Assembly: GCA_026984045.1 (NCBI GenBank)
Contig: JALSSV010000074.1
Span: 1 to 41,873 of the forward strand
Source: Chromatiales bacterium
GTDB lineage: Bacteria > Pseudomonadota > Gammaproteobacteria > UBA6429 > Thiohalophilaceae
Reading direction: 5' to 3'
DNA length: 41,873 nt
Below the pieces are notes generated by a model that was not told the DNA's origin, did not search any database, and saw nothing but the letters and a program-made list of their open reading frames with translations. Below, piece by piece: positions 17,463-29,009 of this stretch (the first letter of the stretch is position 1; each line of letters starts with the position of its first letter). The position numbers were made by a program, and so were the translations under genes.

Positions 17463-18251
17463 TTTTCCAGCGCTCCCGACCGAAGCCCCTTCGAGCCAGA
17501 TGACGCTGGCCATGCGGCCGGTGCGGCCGTCGCGGCGGTAGGAGAAGAAGCGGTCGGTCTCGGTGAAGGTGCAGTGTTCACCGCCGAAGACCTGCACGCC
17601 CAGGACCTCGAGGCGGCGGCGAGCCAGGCAGTAGAGATCGAGGTGCCAGTGGCCAGGCCGGGTGGCGGTGAAGGCAGAGGCGGCGCCGGGATCGGTGACG
17701 AGAAAGGCGTCGCGCACCGTGGCGTCCACCTCGTAGGCATCGGGGCCGATGGCCGGGCCGAGCCAGGCCAGCAGTTTGCTGGCAGAGACGGCCAGGGCGA
17801 CGACGGTGGCCTCGAGCACCCCGGCGGCCAGGCCCCGCCAGCCGGCATGGGCCGCGGCCACCCGGCTCCCGGCGCGGTCGCAGAACAGCACCGGGAGGCA
17901 GTCGGCGGTGAGCACCGCGCAGATCACGCCGGGGCGGTCGGTCCAGGCGGCATCGGCCCGGGGCGTGGCGCCGGGGGCAACGGCGTGGGCCGCCACCACG
18001 GCCGTGCCGTGCACCTGTTCCAGCCAGACCGGCTCGTTCGGAAGGCCCAGCCGACGGCGATTCTCGACCACCCGCCGCGGATCGTCCTCCACGTGCAGAG
18101 CCAGATTGAGGCTCGCCCACGGAGGCGGACTGACGCCGCCACTGCGCCGACTGGTGGCCGCATGCACCCCGACCGGCGCCGGCCAGTCGGCCGGGAACCA
18201 GGAGGCGTTGAAAGGGACATTTGAACTCACCCGAGATTGTCCTCCCGCCAT
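17382..18251 (-). CDS. pgeF: Purine nucleoside phosphorylase/laccase-like protein PgeF (YfiH, DUF152)
   Basis: Encodes 289 residues from the ATG at 18251. The Cu/Zn-dependent YfiH family acts on purine nucleosides and, in E. coli, edits misincorporated residues in peptidoglycan precursors. Conserved blocks are SRRSGGVSPPPWASLNLALHVEDDP, LPNEPVWLEQVHGTAVV, ICAVLTADCLPVLFCD, and VAAAHAGWRGLAAGVLEATV, followed by LGPAIGPDAYEVD. The enzyme-like part ends near MASVIWL; the last 27 residues (from KNAETAETP) come from an inverted repeat (17314-17462), unlike normal homologues. The start is uncertain; a later GTG would better match E. coli length at the N-terminus. It lies 91 bp after rluD on the same strand, a common pairing. 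Confidence 0.9.
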   Translation of the reverse strand: MAGGQSRVSSNVPFNASWFPADWPAPVGVHAATSRRSGGVSPPPWASLNLALHVEDDPRRVVENRRRLGLPNEPVWLEQVHGTAVVAAHAVAPGATPRADAAWTDRPGVICAVLTADCLPVLFCDRAGSRVAAAHAGWRGLAAGVLEATVVALAVSASKLLAWLGPAIGPDAYEVDATVRDAFLVTDPGAASAFTATRPGHWHLDLYCLARRRLEVLGVQVFGGEHCTFTETDRFFSYRRDGRTGRMASVIWLEGASVGSAGKNAETAETPRSQRMSDLWIDKEAGRWT

Positions 18252-18342
18252 GACGACCACGGCGCCGGCAGACGGCCGACAACCCGCCTTGCATCTCCTC
18301 TGCGCCTCTGGGATCTTTCCAGCCAACGTCTCGTAGCCGTCC

Positions 18343-19359
18343 TCATTCGTCCACGTACTCCCATTCCCAGTCGCCTTCGTCCTCGTCCGTGTCGCTGCCG
18401 GCCCGGGCCTCGTCCTCGCGCAACTCGTCGAGCAGACGGCGCATGTCCTCCGGCAGCGGCGAATGCCATTCCATCTCCTCGCCGCTTTCGGGATGCACCA
18501 GGCCGAGGCGGCCGGCATGCAGGGCCTGGCGGCGGAAGCCGCGCAGGGTCTCGGCCAGGGATTCGCTGCATCCGGGCGGCAGACGCAGGCGCCCGCCATA
18601 GACCGGATCGCCCACCAGGGGATGCTGGAGATGGGCCATGTGCACCCGGATCTGGTGGGTGCGGCCGGTCTCCAGGCGGCAGCGGATCCAGGTATGGGCG
18701 CGGTAGCGTTCCACCACGCGGTAATGGGTGACCGCCGGCTTGCCGCCGGGGGTGACGGCCATGCGCTTGCGCTGCACGGGATGCCGGCCCACGGGCGCCT
18801 CCACCGTGCCGCCGGCCACCAGCACCCCGCTGACCACCGCCTGATACTCGCGCAGCAGGCTGCGCGCCTGAAGCTGGTTGACCAGGGCGGTCTGGGCCGG
18901 AAGCGTGCGGGCCACCACCAGCAGGCCCGTGGTGTCCTTGTCCAGGCGATGGACGATCCCCGCCCGGGGCAGCTTCGCCAGAGCCGGATCGTGGTGCAGC
19001 AGGGCATTGAGCAGGGTGCCGGTGGGGTTGCCCGCGGCGGGATGGACCACCAGCCCGGCCGGCTTGTCGATGACCAGCAGCTCCGCATCCTCGTAGACGA
19101 CCGTCAGGGGGATGGGCTCGGGGCGCCAGTCGCCTTCCGCTTCCAGCACCACCGCGAGCGACACCCGTTCGCCACCCATGACCTTGTCCCGGGCCCGCCA
19201 GATGGCTCCGTCCACGCGCACCCGACCGGCCTTGAGCCAGGCGGCCAGCCGGGAACGGGAATAGTCGGGAAACAGGCGGGCCAGGGCCTGATCCAGGCGC
19301 AGGCCGGCCAGTTCGTCGGGAACGATCTGCTCGAGCCGGGTTTCGGATTCGTCGTGCAT
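18343..19359 (-). CDS. rluD: 23S rRNA pseudouridine synthase RluD
   Basis: Encodes 338 residues. RluD makes pseudouridines in helix 69 of 23S rRNA (E. coli positions 1911, 1915 and 1917). An N-terminal S4 RNA-binding domain (about 13-75: [25 protein letters not shown]...) precedes the synthase domain with the catalytic aspartate in [17 protein letters not shown] (Asp140) and the [23 protein letters not shown] block. The C-terminus is unusually acidic ([16 protein letters not shown]). RluC is less likely given pairing with pgeF and divergence from bamD, which is the E. coli arrangement. The internal start [11 protein letters not shown] is used; the upstream open frame overlaps the divergent promoter region. 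Confidence 0.94.
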   Translation of the reverse strand: MHDESETRLEQIVPDELAGLRLDQALARLFPDYSRSRLAAWLKAGRVRVDGAIWRARDKVMGGERVSLAVVLEAEGDWRPEPIPLTVVYEDAELLVIDKPAGLVVHPAAGNPTGTLLNALLHHDPALAKLPRAGIVHRLDKDTTGLLVVARTLPAQTALVNQLQARSLLREYQAVVSGVLVAGGTVEAPVGRHPVQRKRMAVTPGGKPAVTHYRVVERYRAHTWIRCRLETGRTHQIRVHMAHLQHPLVGDPVYGGRLRLPPGCSESLAETLRGFRRQALHAGRLGLVHPESGEEMEWHSPLPEDMRRLLDELREDEARAGSDTDEDEGDWEWEYVDE

Positions 19360-19414
19360 GCTGACAGCAGGTTGGCAAAGGCTCCATGATACCCCGTCCC
19401 GGCCGATGGGGGAT

Positions 19415-19443
19415 TTTTCAATCCCTCTCCGGGCGGGTATACT
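19415..19443 (+). promoter_or_regulatory. Candidate sigma-70 promoter of bamD
   Basis: TTTTCA (19415-19420), a 17-bp spacer and TATACT (19438-19443) lie just before bamD, giving a short leader of about 25 bases. The -10 element is good and the -35 is four of six. Confidence 0.55.
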
Positions 19444-19474
19444 GCGCTCCCCTCTTCGCACCGGTCCACCTGCC

Positions 19475-20275
19475 ATGGTATTGCGCCCCGCTCTCCTGCT
19501 CCTGCTGCTCGCCGCCCTGCTGGCCGGTTGTGCCGCCACCGGCGAGGGGGAGGACGAAACCGCCGGCATGAGTGCGGCGGAAATCTATGCCGAGGCCCAT
19601 CAGAAGCTGGAAGACAAGGAATACGAGACCGCGGCCCAGTGGTTCGAGAAGCTGGAGGCCCGCTATCCCTACGGCCCGTATGCCGAGCAGGCGCAACTGG
19701 AAGTGGCCTACGCCTACTACAAGGCCAACGAGCCCGAGTCGGCCATCCTCTCCGCCGAGCGCTTCATCAAGCTGCATCCCAATCATCCGAAGGTGGACTA
19801 CGCCTATTACCTGCGGGGCCTGGCCGCCTACGACTCGGATCAGTCCTTCATCAACAAGGTCTTCCGCCAGGATCCCACCGAACGGGATCCCAGGTCGGCA
19901 CGCCGGGCCTTCCGCTTCTTCAGCGAGCTGGTCAAGCGCTTTCCCGACAGCCGCTATGCCGAGGACGCCATCGCGCGCATGTACCGCATCCGCGAGGGGC
20001 TGGCCCGCTACGAGTTGCACGTGATCGACTACTACACGAGGCGCAGCGCCTTCGTGGCCGTGGCCAACCGGGCCAAGTACGTGGTGGAGAACTACCAGGG
20101 CACCGCCGCCGTGCCCAAGGCCCTGGCGGCGATGGTCAACGCCTACGTGGAACTGGGGCTGCCCGACTTGGCGCGGGACGCGCTGAAGGTGCTGGAACTG
20201 AACTATCCCGAGTATCGGGACATCGCAGGACTGCGCAAACAGGTGGCAGAGGCCGAAAAGGACGCGGCAGGGTGA
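19475..20275 (+). CDS. bamD: Outer membrane protein assembly factor BamD
   Basis: Encodes 266 residues. BamD is the essential lipoprotein of the beta-barrel assembly machine on the inner face of the outer membrane. A lipoprotein signal ends with LLAGC (Cys19). Five TPR-like repeats follow: [46 protein letters not shown], then [37 protein letters not shown], the [23 protein letters not shown] segment typical of BamD, and [18 protein letters not shown]. Length is normal (about 245-270). The start at MVLRPALLL is set by the signal peptide; the longer frame upstream is promoter. It is divergent from rluD. Confidence 0.95.
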   Translation: MVLRPALLLLLLAALLAGCAATGEGEDETAGMSAAEIYAEAHQKLEDKEYETAAQWFEKLEARYPYGPYAEQAQLEVAYAYYKANEPESAILSAERFIKLHPNHPKVDYAYYLRGLAAYDSDQSFINKVFRQDPTERDPRSARRAFRFFSELVKRFPDSRYAEDAIARMYRIREGLARYELHVIDYYTRRSAFVAVANRAKYVVENYQGTAAVPKALAAMVNAYVELGLPDLARDALKVLELNYPEYRDIAGLRKQVAEAEKDAAG

Positions 20276-20345
20276 ATTCGCGGCCCGTCTGCCGGATCCG
20301 CCGCTGCGCGGCCTGAGCCTGCCTGCATTCCACTGATTCCGTTCA

Positions 20346-20367
20346 TCGCGGCTTGCGCCGCTCCTAC
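20346..20367. repeat. Single REP sequence, copy 3
   Basis: The 22-bp sequence ending GCGCCGCTCCTAC is the same as the right REP of the pair at 9377-9398 except one base. No inverted partner is nearby. It stands 61 bp before nested-palindrome copy C. The whole 404-bp gap 20276-20679 is taken up by this REP and copy C. Confidence 0.8.
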
Positions 20368-20428
20368 ACGACCCGTCAAGCCATTCCTCTGACGTCGAAC
20401 CGCCACGCGGTGCAACGACTAAATGAAA

Positions 20429-20676
20429 GTTCCAAATACCAGACCATAGTTCATTGTGTGCACTGAGCCCTCTGAGACAGAGCGTCGTTTCGTGACCGTC
20501 GGCCGCAGGGACGATGTGCAGGACGCACAAGTGTCGCGAGAGGGCAGGATGCCCGAAGCGACTGCGGCCGTCGAGCCTACAGGGATGTATTCACGGCGTG
20601 TCACGAAACGACGCTCTGTCCCAGAGGGCGGTGTTGGAATCGGTCGCTCTTGCTCAAATGGTCCGGTACTCGGAAC
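20429..20676 (+). repeat. Nested-palindrome element, copy C (248 bp, with 51-bp insertion)
   Basis: Outer ends, GTTCCAAATACCAGACCA (20429-20446) and the inverted GTTCCGAGTACCGGACCA (20659-20676), match at 15 of 18 positions. Arms of 30 bp with one mismatch lie at 20467-20496 and 20600-20629. The core (20497-20599) is the 52-bp core of copies A and B interrupted by 51 bp (20512-20562) exactly in the hairpin loop. The insertion has hairpins TGTGC-AGGAC-GCACA (20515-20529) and GGGCA-GGA-TGCCC (20542-20554). A third small hairpin TACA-GGGA-TGTA lies at 20578-20589. Overall length equals copy A plus 51. It ends 3 bp from the glnB stop codon. Confidence 0.9.
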
Positions 20677-20679
20677 TTC

Positions 20680-21030
<351 letters not shown>

Positions 21031-21101
21031 TCAGGTGGCGTTCTCGTTATTCTGCTGCGGTTTTTATACCCGATTTTCCGCCCCGGCGCACCGGGCACGG
21101 A

Positions 21102-22745
21102 TCATTCGGACCGGGACTGCCGGTAACCGGAAGTGATGGGATAGCGCCGATCCCGGCCGAAAGCCCGCGGCGTGATGCGGATCCCGGGCGGGGCCTGGCG
21201 GCGCTTGTACTCGTTGCGATCCACCATGCGGATGACCCGCCAGACCGTGTCCGGATCGTAACCGGCGGCCACGATCTCCTCCATGCCCTGATCCCGCTCC
21301 ACGTAGCGCTCCAGAATACCGTCGAGAATCTCGTAGGGCGGCAGGCTGTCGGTGTCCTTCTGATCGGGCGCCAGTTCCGCCGAGGGCGGCCGTTCGAGCA
21401 CCCGCTCGGGGATCACCGGGGCGATGGCGTTGCGGTGGCGCGCCAGGCGGTACACCAGGGTCTTGGGCACGTCCTTGAGCACGTCGTAGCCGCCGGCCAT
21501 GTCGCCGTAGAGGGTGGCGTAACCCACGGCCAGCTCGCTCTTGTTGCCGGTGGTGAGCACCATGCGGCCCTTCTTGTTGGAGATGGCCATGAGGATCACG
21601 CCGCGGCAGCGGGCCTGGATGTTCTCCTCGGTGGTGTCCGCCGGCAGGTCGTCGAACTCGGGATGCAGGACATCGAGAAACGCCTGGAAGGGCGTTTCGA
21701 TGGAAATCACCGAATAGGCCACGCCCAGGGCGCGGGCCTCGGCAGCGGCATCCTCGAGGCTCATGTCGGAGGTGTAACGGGAGGGCATCATCACCGCCTC
21801 CACCCGCTCGGCGCCGAGGGCGTCCACCGCCACGGCCAGGGTCAGGGCCGAGTCGATGCCACCGGAGAGGCCGATGACCACGCCGGGAAAGCCGTTCTTG
21901 GTCACGTAGTCGCGCACGCCGAGCACCAGCGCCGAATAGACGCTGGCCTCGAGGGAAAGCGGCTCGGCCTGCGGCCCCGGGCGGGGCGTGGCGCGCTGCC
22001 CGTCGTCGTCGATGGCCACCGGCGCCAGGGTTTCCTCGAAGGCCGGCAGGCGCTGGCGGATTTCGCCGCCGGCCGCCATGACGAAGGAATCGCCGTCGAA
22101 CACCAGCTCGTCCTGTCCGCCCACCAGGTTGGCATAGATCACCGGCAGGCCGGTCTCCCGCACCCGATCGCGCACCGCGGTCTCCCGCTCGCCGGCCTTG
22201 TCCTTGTGGAAGGGCGAGGCGTTGAGCGTGAGGATCAACCGGGCACCGGCGTCCCGGCAGTCGGCGGCCGGATCCGGATACCAGATGTCCTCGCAGATGG
22301 TGATCCCCACCGGCACGCCTTCCAGTTCCACCACGCACGGTTCGTGGCCGGGGACGAAGTAGCGCTTCTCGTCGAACACCGCGTAGTTGGGCAGGTAGCG
22401 CTTGCGGGCATTGGCCAGGATGCGACCGTCGCGCAGCACCAGGGCAGCGTTGTACACGCCATGGGGCGTCTTCTCGGGATAGCCGAAGATCAGAGTGATG
22501 CCGTGCACGGCCTGGCGCAGGCGGGTGAGTTCCTCGTCCACCCATTCGTACAGATCCGGGCGCAGCAGCAGATCCTCCGGCGGATAGCCGGTGACGGCCA
22601 GCTCGGGAAAGAGCACGACCGCGGCGCCGAGTTCGTCCCGCGCCCGTTCGGCCTCGGCGATCATGCGCGAAACGTTGCCGGCGATGTCGCCCACCAGGAA
22701 ATCGACCTGGGCGATGGCCAGGCGCAGGGACGGTTCGGCCGTCAT
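21102..22745 (-). CDS. nadE: Glutamine-dependent NAD+ synthetase
   Basis: Encodes 547 residues. It converts deamido-NAD to NAD+ with glutamine as nitrogen donor. An N-terminal nitrilase-type glutaminase domain (1-250) has the catalytic triad in FPELAVTGYPPEDLL (Glu48), RKRYLPNYAVFDEKRYF (Lys115) and ITICEDIWYP (Cys151). The synthetase domain has the pyrophosphatase loop GLSGGIDSALT (291-301), LTTGNKSELAVGYATLYGDMAGGY and YEILDGIL. This two-domain form is longer than the ammonia-dependent NadE of E. coli. The ATG at 22745 begins 5 bp after the sucD stop, so it is translated from the same transcript. The pairing with glnB fits an enzyme whose donor is glutamine. Confidence 0.96.
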   Translation of the reverse strand: MTAEPSLRLAIAQVDFLVGDIAGNVSRMIAEAERARDELGAAVVLFPELAVTGYPPEDLLLRPDLYEWVDEELTRLRQAVHGITLIFGYPEKTPHGVYNAALVLRDGRILANARKRYLPNYAVFDEKRYFVPGHEPCVVELEGVPVGITICEDIWYPDPAADCRDAGARLILTLNASPFHKDKAGERETAVRDRVRETGLPVIYANLVGGQDELVFDGDSFVMAAGGEIRQRLPAFEETLAPVAIDDDGQRATPRPGPQAEPLSLEASVYSALVLGVRDYVTKNGFPGVVIGLSGGIDSALTLAVAVDALGAERVEAVMMPSRYTSDMSLEDAAAEARALGVAYSVISIETPFQAFLDVLHPEFDDLPADTTEENIQARCRGVILMAISNKKGRMVLTTGNKSELAVGYATLYGDMAGGYDVLKDVPKTLVYRLARHRNAIAPVIPERVLERPPSAELAPDQKDTDSLPPYEILDGILERYVERDQGMEEIVAAGYDPDTVWRVIRMVDRNEYKRRQAPPGIRITPRAFGRDRRYPITSGYRQSRSE

Positions 22746-22749
22746 GAAC

Positions 22750-23618
22750 CTAGCCCAGGCGCTCGCGCATGCGCGCGCCCATCTCGGCCGGCGAGCGGGT
22801 GACCGTGACCCCGGCGGCCTCCAGTGCCGCGAACTTGCTCTCGGCAGTGCCCTTGCCACCGGAGATGATGGCGCCGGCATGGCCCATGCGCTTGCCGGGG
22901 GGCGCGGTGACGCCGGCGATGTAGGCCACGACCGGCTTGCTCACGTGGTCCCGGATGTATTCGGCGGCCGCCTCTTCGGCGCTGCCGCCGATCTCCCCCA
23001 CCAGGATGATGCCCTCGGTGCCCGGATCGGCCTCGAAGCGTTCCAGGCAGTCGATAAAGTCGAGGCCGTGGATGGGATCGCCGCCGATCCCCACGCAGGT
23101 GCTCTGGCCGAGGCCGGCGGTGCTGGTCTGATGCACCGCCTCGTAGGTGAGGGTGCCGGAACGGGAGACGATGCCCACCCGTCCCGGCCGGTGGATGGCC
23201 CCGGGCATGATGCCGATCTTGCATTGCCCCGGGGTGATCACCCCCGGGCAGTTGGGGCCCACCAGCAGGGCGCCGGTTTCGGCCAGCACCGGCTTGACCC
23301 GCAGCATGTCCTGCACCGGGATGCCCTCGGTGATGCAGACGATGAGCCGGATGCCGGCGTCGGCCGCCTCGAGGATGGCGTCGGCGGCGAAGGCCGCCGG
23401 CACGTAGATCATGCTGGCATCGGCGCCGGTTTCGGCCACCGCCTCGTGCACCGTGTCGAACACCGGCCGGTCCAGGTGGGTCTGCCCGCCCTTGCCGGGG
23501 GTCACGCCACCGACCAGGTTGGTGCCGTAGTCGATGGCCTGCTGCGAATGGAAGGTGCCCTGCTTGCCGGTGAAGCCCTGGCAAATCACCCGGGTGTCGC
23601 GATCGATGAGGATGGCCA

Positions 23619-23619
<1 letters not shown>
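22750..23619 (-). CDS. sucD: Succinyl-CoA synthetase alpha subunit
   Basis: Encodes 289 residues. With SucC it interconverts succinyl-CoA and succinate with substrate-level ATP or GTP formation in the citric acid cycle. The CoA-binding Rossmann domain starts [23 protein letters not shown] with [14 protein letters not shown], and the phosphorylated histidine lies in [16 protein letters not shown] near the C-terminus. [20 protein letters not shown] is also intact. Length is normal. Its start overlaps the sucC stop by one base, showing tight translational coupling. Confidence 0.97.
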
Positions 23620-24785
<1,166 letters not shown>

Positions 24786-24888
24786 CGGCGTCTCGCCTGT
24801 GCTCGCAAAGGGCCGCTATTTTGGGCCAAAGCCGAAGCGGACGCAAAACCACGGCCCTGCGGCGCGCGCCCGCAACGGGCATTTGGGT

Positions 24889-24894
24889 TATGAT
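24889..24894 (+). promoter_or_regulatory. Candidate -10 element placing transcription start at the ATG
   Basis: TATGAT ends 6 bp before the ATG at 24901, so a transcript starting at the usual distance would have no leader. No ribosome-binding site is visible before the ATG. There is no clear -35 element, so this is tentative. Confidence 0.35.
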
Positions 24895-24900
24895 GGCCAG

Positions 24901-25155
24901 ATGGCCTCCCTGCTGCGTCTCCTCATACTCGTGCTGCTCGTCTGGCTCGCCTGGCGCTTCGTCCGGCGCTGGCTGGACGGGACCGGGACGCGCGCGACCC
25001 CCTCCCGGCGCGCCTCGCCCGGCAAGGTGGCGCGCATGGTCCGTTGCCGCTACTGTGATCTGCACCTTCCCGAAGGCGAGGCGGTGCACGACGGGCGGGA
25101 CTGGTACTGCAGCGAAGCCCACCGCCTGGCCGATCACCGCCACCGCGACGGCTGA
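24901..25155 (+). CDS. PP0621-family small membrane protein
   Basis: Encodes 84 residues. One N-terminal transmembrane helix (2-20: [19 protein letters not shown]) is followed by a basic linker and a metal-binding-like tail, [18 protein letters not shown], then [12 protein letters not shown]. The two CxxC-type cysteines with the later Cys and His could bind zinc. I associate it with the PP0621 family, often encoded directly before pilS in gammaproteobacteria; function is unknown. The gene ends 30 bp before pilS and probably shares its transcript. It may be leaderless (see 24889). Confidence 0.85.
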   Translation: MASLLRLLILVLLVWLAWRFVRRWLDGTGTRATPSRRASPGKVARMVRCRYCDLHLPEGEAVHDGRDWYCSEAHRLADHRHRDG

Positions 25156-25185
25156 GCCGCCCATCCGGGAGCGCGCATCGCATCC

Positions 25186-26834
25186 ATGGCTGTCCAGGAT
25201 CCGTACGATTTCCGCTATCCCACCGAGCTGCTCGCCGGCAGCGACGAATACGCCTACACCTGGAAACCCCTCGAGTTCCTCAACGCCTACCGCTTCCTGA
25301 TCAGCGTCGTGCTGAGCGCCCTGTTCTACGTGGACGCCCTGTTTCCGCCGCTGGCCAGCCGCGCACCGCTGCTGTTCTTCGGCACCAGCATCGCCTATCT
25401 GGGCCTGAGCGTGGTCTTCGCCCTGATGCTGCGCTGGCACCAGCCCGGGTTCCGCATCCAGGTCTACCTGCAACTGCTCACCGACATCGCCGCCACGGTC
25501 CTCCTGATGCACGCCAGCGGGGGCGTCAGCAGCGGCATGGGCAACCTGCTCATCATCGCGGTGGCCGGCGGCAGCGTGGTGCTGCCGGGCCGCCAGGCGC
25601 TGCTGCTGGCGGCCCTGGCCAGCTTCGCGGTGCTCGGCGAACAGCTCTACACCGAAACCTGGGGGCTGGACACCACCAGCACCTACACCCAGGCCGGCCT
25701 GCTGGGCATGACCCTGTTCATCACCGCCGCCGCGGCCCACCTGTTCGCCCGGCGGATCCGCGAATCGGAGGCCCTGGCCAAGCGGCGCGGCGTGGATCTG
25801 GCCAACATGGCCGAACTGACCGAGCACGTCATCCAGCGCATGCAGACCGGCATCGTGGTGGTGGACGGCGAGGATCGCATCCGCCTGATCAACGAATCGG
25901 CCTGGAAGATGCTGGGCATGCCCTCCACCGCCGGAGGCCCGCCCCTGGCCCAGGTCTCGCCCCGCCTGGATCAGCGCCTGCAGGAATGGCGCCGCGATCC
26001 CGACCGCCCGATCCGGGTCATTCAGCCCGCCCCCCTGCAGCCCAAGGTGCGGCCCCGCTTCGCCCGCCTCAGCCAGGAAGAACGGCCCGCCACCCTGATC
26101 TTCCTCGAGGACGCCTCGGCCATGGCCCAGCAGGCCCAGCAGCTGCAGCTCGCCTCGCTGGGACGCCTGACCGCCTCCATCGCCCACGAGATCCGCAATC
26201 CCCTGGGGGCCATCAGTCATGCCGGACAGCTGTTGTCCGAATCCCCCAACCTCGATCGCCACGACGCCCGTCTGACCGAGATCATCACCGAACAGTCGCG
26301 ACGCATGAACACCATCATCGAGAGCGTGCTGCAGCTCGGCCGGCGCACCCGCACCCAGCCGGAGCTCCTCGATCTGGGCGCCTTCCTGCGCACCTTCGCC
26401 CGGGATTTCGTCACCGGCCACAAGCTCGAGCCCGACAGCGTGCAAATCACTCTGGAGCAGCCGGACATGGCGGTGCGCTTCGACCCGGTGCACCTGCACC
26501 AGATCCTCACCAACCTGTGCGAAAACGCCCTGCGCTACAGCCGGCGCGAGGCCCCGGGCCCGCGCATCGCCCTGCGCGCGGGCCTCAGCCCCGATCACCA
26601 CCGCCCCTATCTGGACGTGGTGGACAACGGTCCCGGCATCCCGCCCGAGGACGCCCGCCACCTCTTCGAGCCCTTCTTCACCACCTCCAACAGCGGCAGC
26701 GGGCTCGGGCTGTTCATCTCCCGGGAGCTGGCCGAAGCCAACCAGGCCCATTTAGACTATATTCCCCTGTCGGGCGGGAGCTGTTTCCGGATCAGCTTTC
26801 AGGATCCCCGCCGGCAAATCACCCAGGAAGCCCC

Positions 26835-26838
<4 letters not shown>
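25186..26838 (+). CDS. pilS: Type IV pilus two-component sensor kinase PilS
   Basis: Encodes 550 residues. PilS is a polar inner-membrane kinase that senses pilin level and phosphorylates PilR. Six predicted transmembrane helices occupy about 35-190 ([17 protein letters not shown] and following). A PAS-like domain (about 210-310, [26 protein letters not shown]) is followed by HisKA with the acceptor His334 in [20 protein letters not shown]. The ATPase domain has [29 protein letters not shown] and [15 protein letters not shown]. Its stop overlaps the pilR GTG by 4 bases. The helices and gene order make PilS clearly better than other NtrB-like kinases. Confidence 0.95.
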
Positions 26839-28184
<1,346 letters not shown>

Positions 28185-28200
28185 GAACCACGTCACGAAC

Positions 28201-28215
28201 TGACAATTTTTGTCA
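28201..28215. promoter_or_regulatory. Candidate PilR-binding palindrome upstream of pilA
   Basis: TGACAA-TTT-TTGTCA is a perfect 6+6 palindrome, followed within 11 bp by another GACA (28222-28225). PilR sites in Pseudomonas contain TGTC units. It lies about 145-160 bp before the -24 element, a normal enhancer distance. The assignment is inference from position and motif. Confidence 0.5.
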
Positions 28216-28357
28216 CTTCCCGACACCCCGTGCCTGGTCCTAAGGTTTATATCCTTTTTCCGATGTCATATACCAGCCTATCCGGCCGACGAAAGTGTGA
28301 CCCAAGCCCTTGCTGCCAAAAGACTTTTCGGTTCCAATCCGGCTTCTTTGGAAACCT

Positions 28358-28373
28358 TGGCACGCTCCCTGCA
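28358..28373 (+). promoter_or_regulatory. Sigma-54 promoter of pilA
   Basis: TGGCACG-CTCC-CTGCA matches the sigma-54 consensus (TGGCACG-N4-TTGCW) in all but one position, with GG and GC at -24/-12. The predicted start is about 28384, leaving a leader of some 57 bases with GGAGAG before the pilA ATG. The AT-rich stretch at 28243-28275 between operator and promoter could help DNA bending. Confidence 0.9.
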
Positions 28374-28440
28374 GTGCTATCCCCACACGCGGCCAGGGCC
28401 GCACGTTTTCCCGACAACCACACACCGGAGAGTCATCCTC

Positions 28441-28911
28441 ATGAAACGCACACAAGGCTTTACCCTCATCGAACTCATGATCGTTGTCGCGATCATCGGC
28501 ATCCTCGCCGCCATCGCGATTCCGGCCTATAATGGATACATCGAACGCTCGAAGATCAACGCTGTGCATACCAACGTGGATGCTGCCTATAGTTTTGTCA
28601 AGAATGAAATTGCCAAAGCAGCGGCCAGTGGCAATTATGCTCCCCTGACGGAGAACACTGTCGTTGCCACACTCAATGCCGGTGGCAAGCGCAGCCCATT
28701 CGATTCAAACAATAGTGCATTTGCTGCAGGAAATGCCGCTGTCGCAGCGGGTGTCGTGCATGTCGACAACACTGCCGGTGGAGCTGCTGCACAATGGGCA
28801 CCCGGCGACAATGTCGTGATAACCGTTGAAAACGATGGCAATAACCGAATTGGTTCTCAGACTTGGGCCACCAACTATGTCGGCTCTGGCGAAACCCTTA
28901 CCGTGGAATAA
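28441..28911 (+). CDS. pilA: Type IV major pilin PilA, cysteine-free
   Basis: Encodes 156 residues. The six-residue leader MKRTQG is cut by PilD before the methylated Phe, and the mature protein begins [31 protein letters not shown] with the conserved Glu5. The globular domain is Ala/Gly/Asn/Thr-rich. It contains no cysteine at all, so the C-terminal disulfide loop typical of type IVa pilins is missing. Sigma-54 control by the adjacent pilR and its position as the first gene after the promoter mark it as the major pilin. GGAGAG lies 10 bp before the ATG. Codon use and GC are lower than in the surrounding genes. Confidence 0.93.
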   Translation: MKRTQGFTLIELMIVVAIIGILAAIAIPAYNGYIERSKINAVHTNVDAAYSFVKNEIAKAAASGNYAPLTENTVVATLNAGGKRSPFDSNNSAFAAGNAAVAAGVVHVDNTAGGAAAQWAPGDNVVITVENDGNNRIGSQTWATNYVGSGETLTVE

Positions 28912-28944
28912 GCCGAATACTCTAATATCTTTAGAGATTTGTTA

Positions 28945-28985
28945 CCCGGGGTCTGCAATTTTGCGGCCCCGGGATTCTCGTTTTT
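28945..28985 (+). terminator. Hairpin with T tract between pilA and the second pilin gene
   Basis: CCCGGGG (28945-28951) pairs with CCCCGGG (28967-28973), with an inner GCAA/TTGC pair, and TTTTT follows at 28981-28985 after seven bases. It would end most pilA transcripts and let a minority continue into the downstream genes, giving high pilA expression relative to the rest. Confidence 0.75.
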
Positions 28986-29009
28986 ACACTGAGCGAAGAG
29001 CATGAGAAG

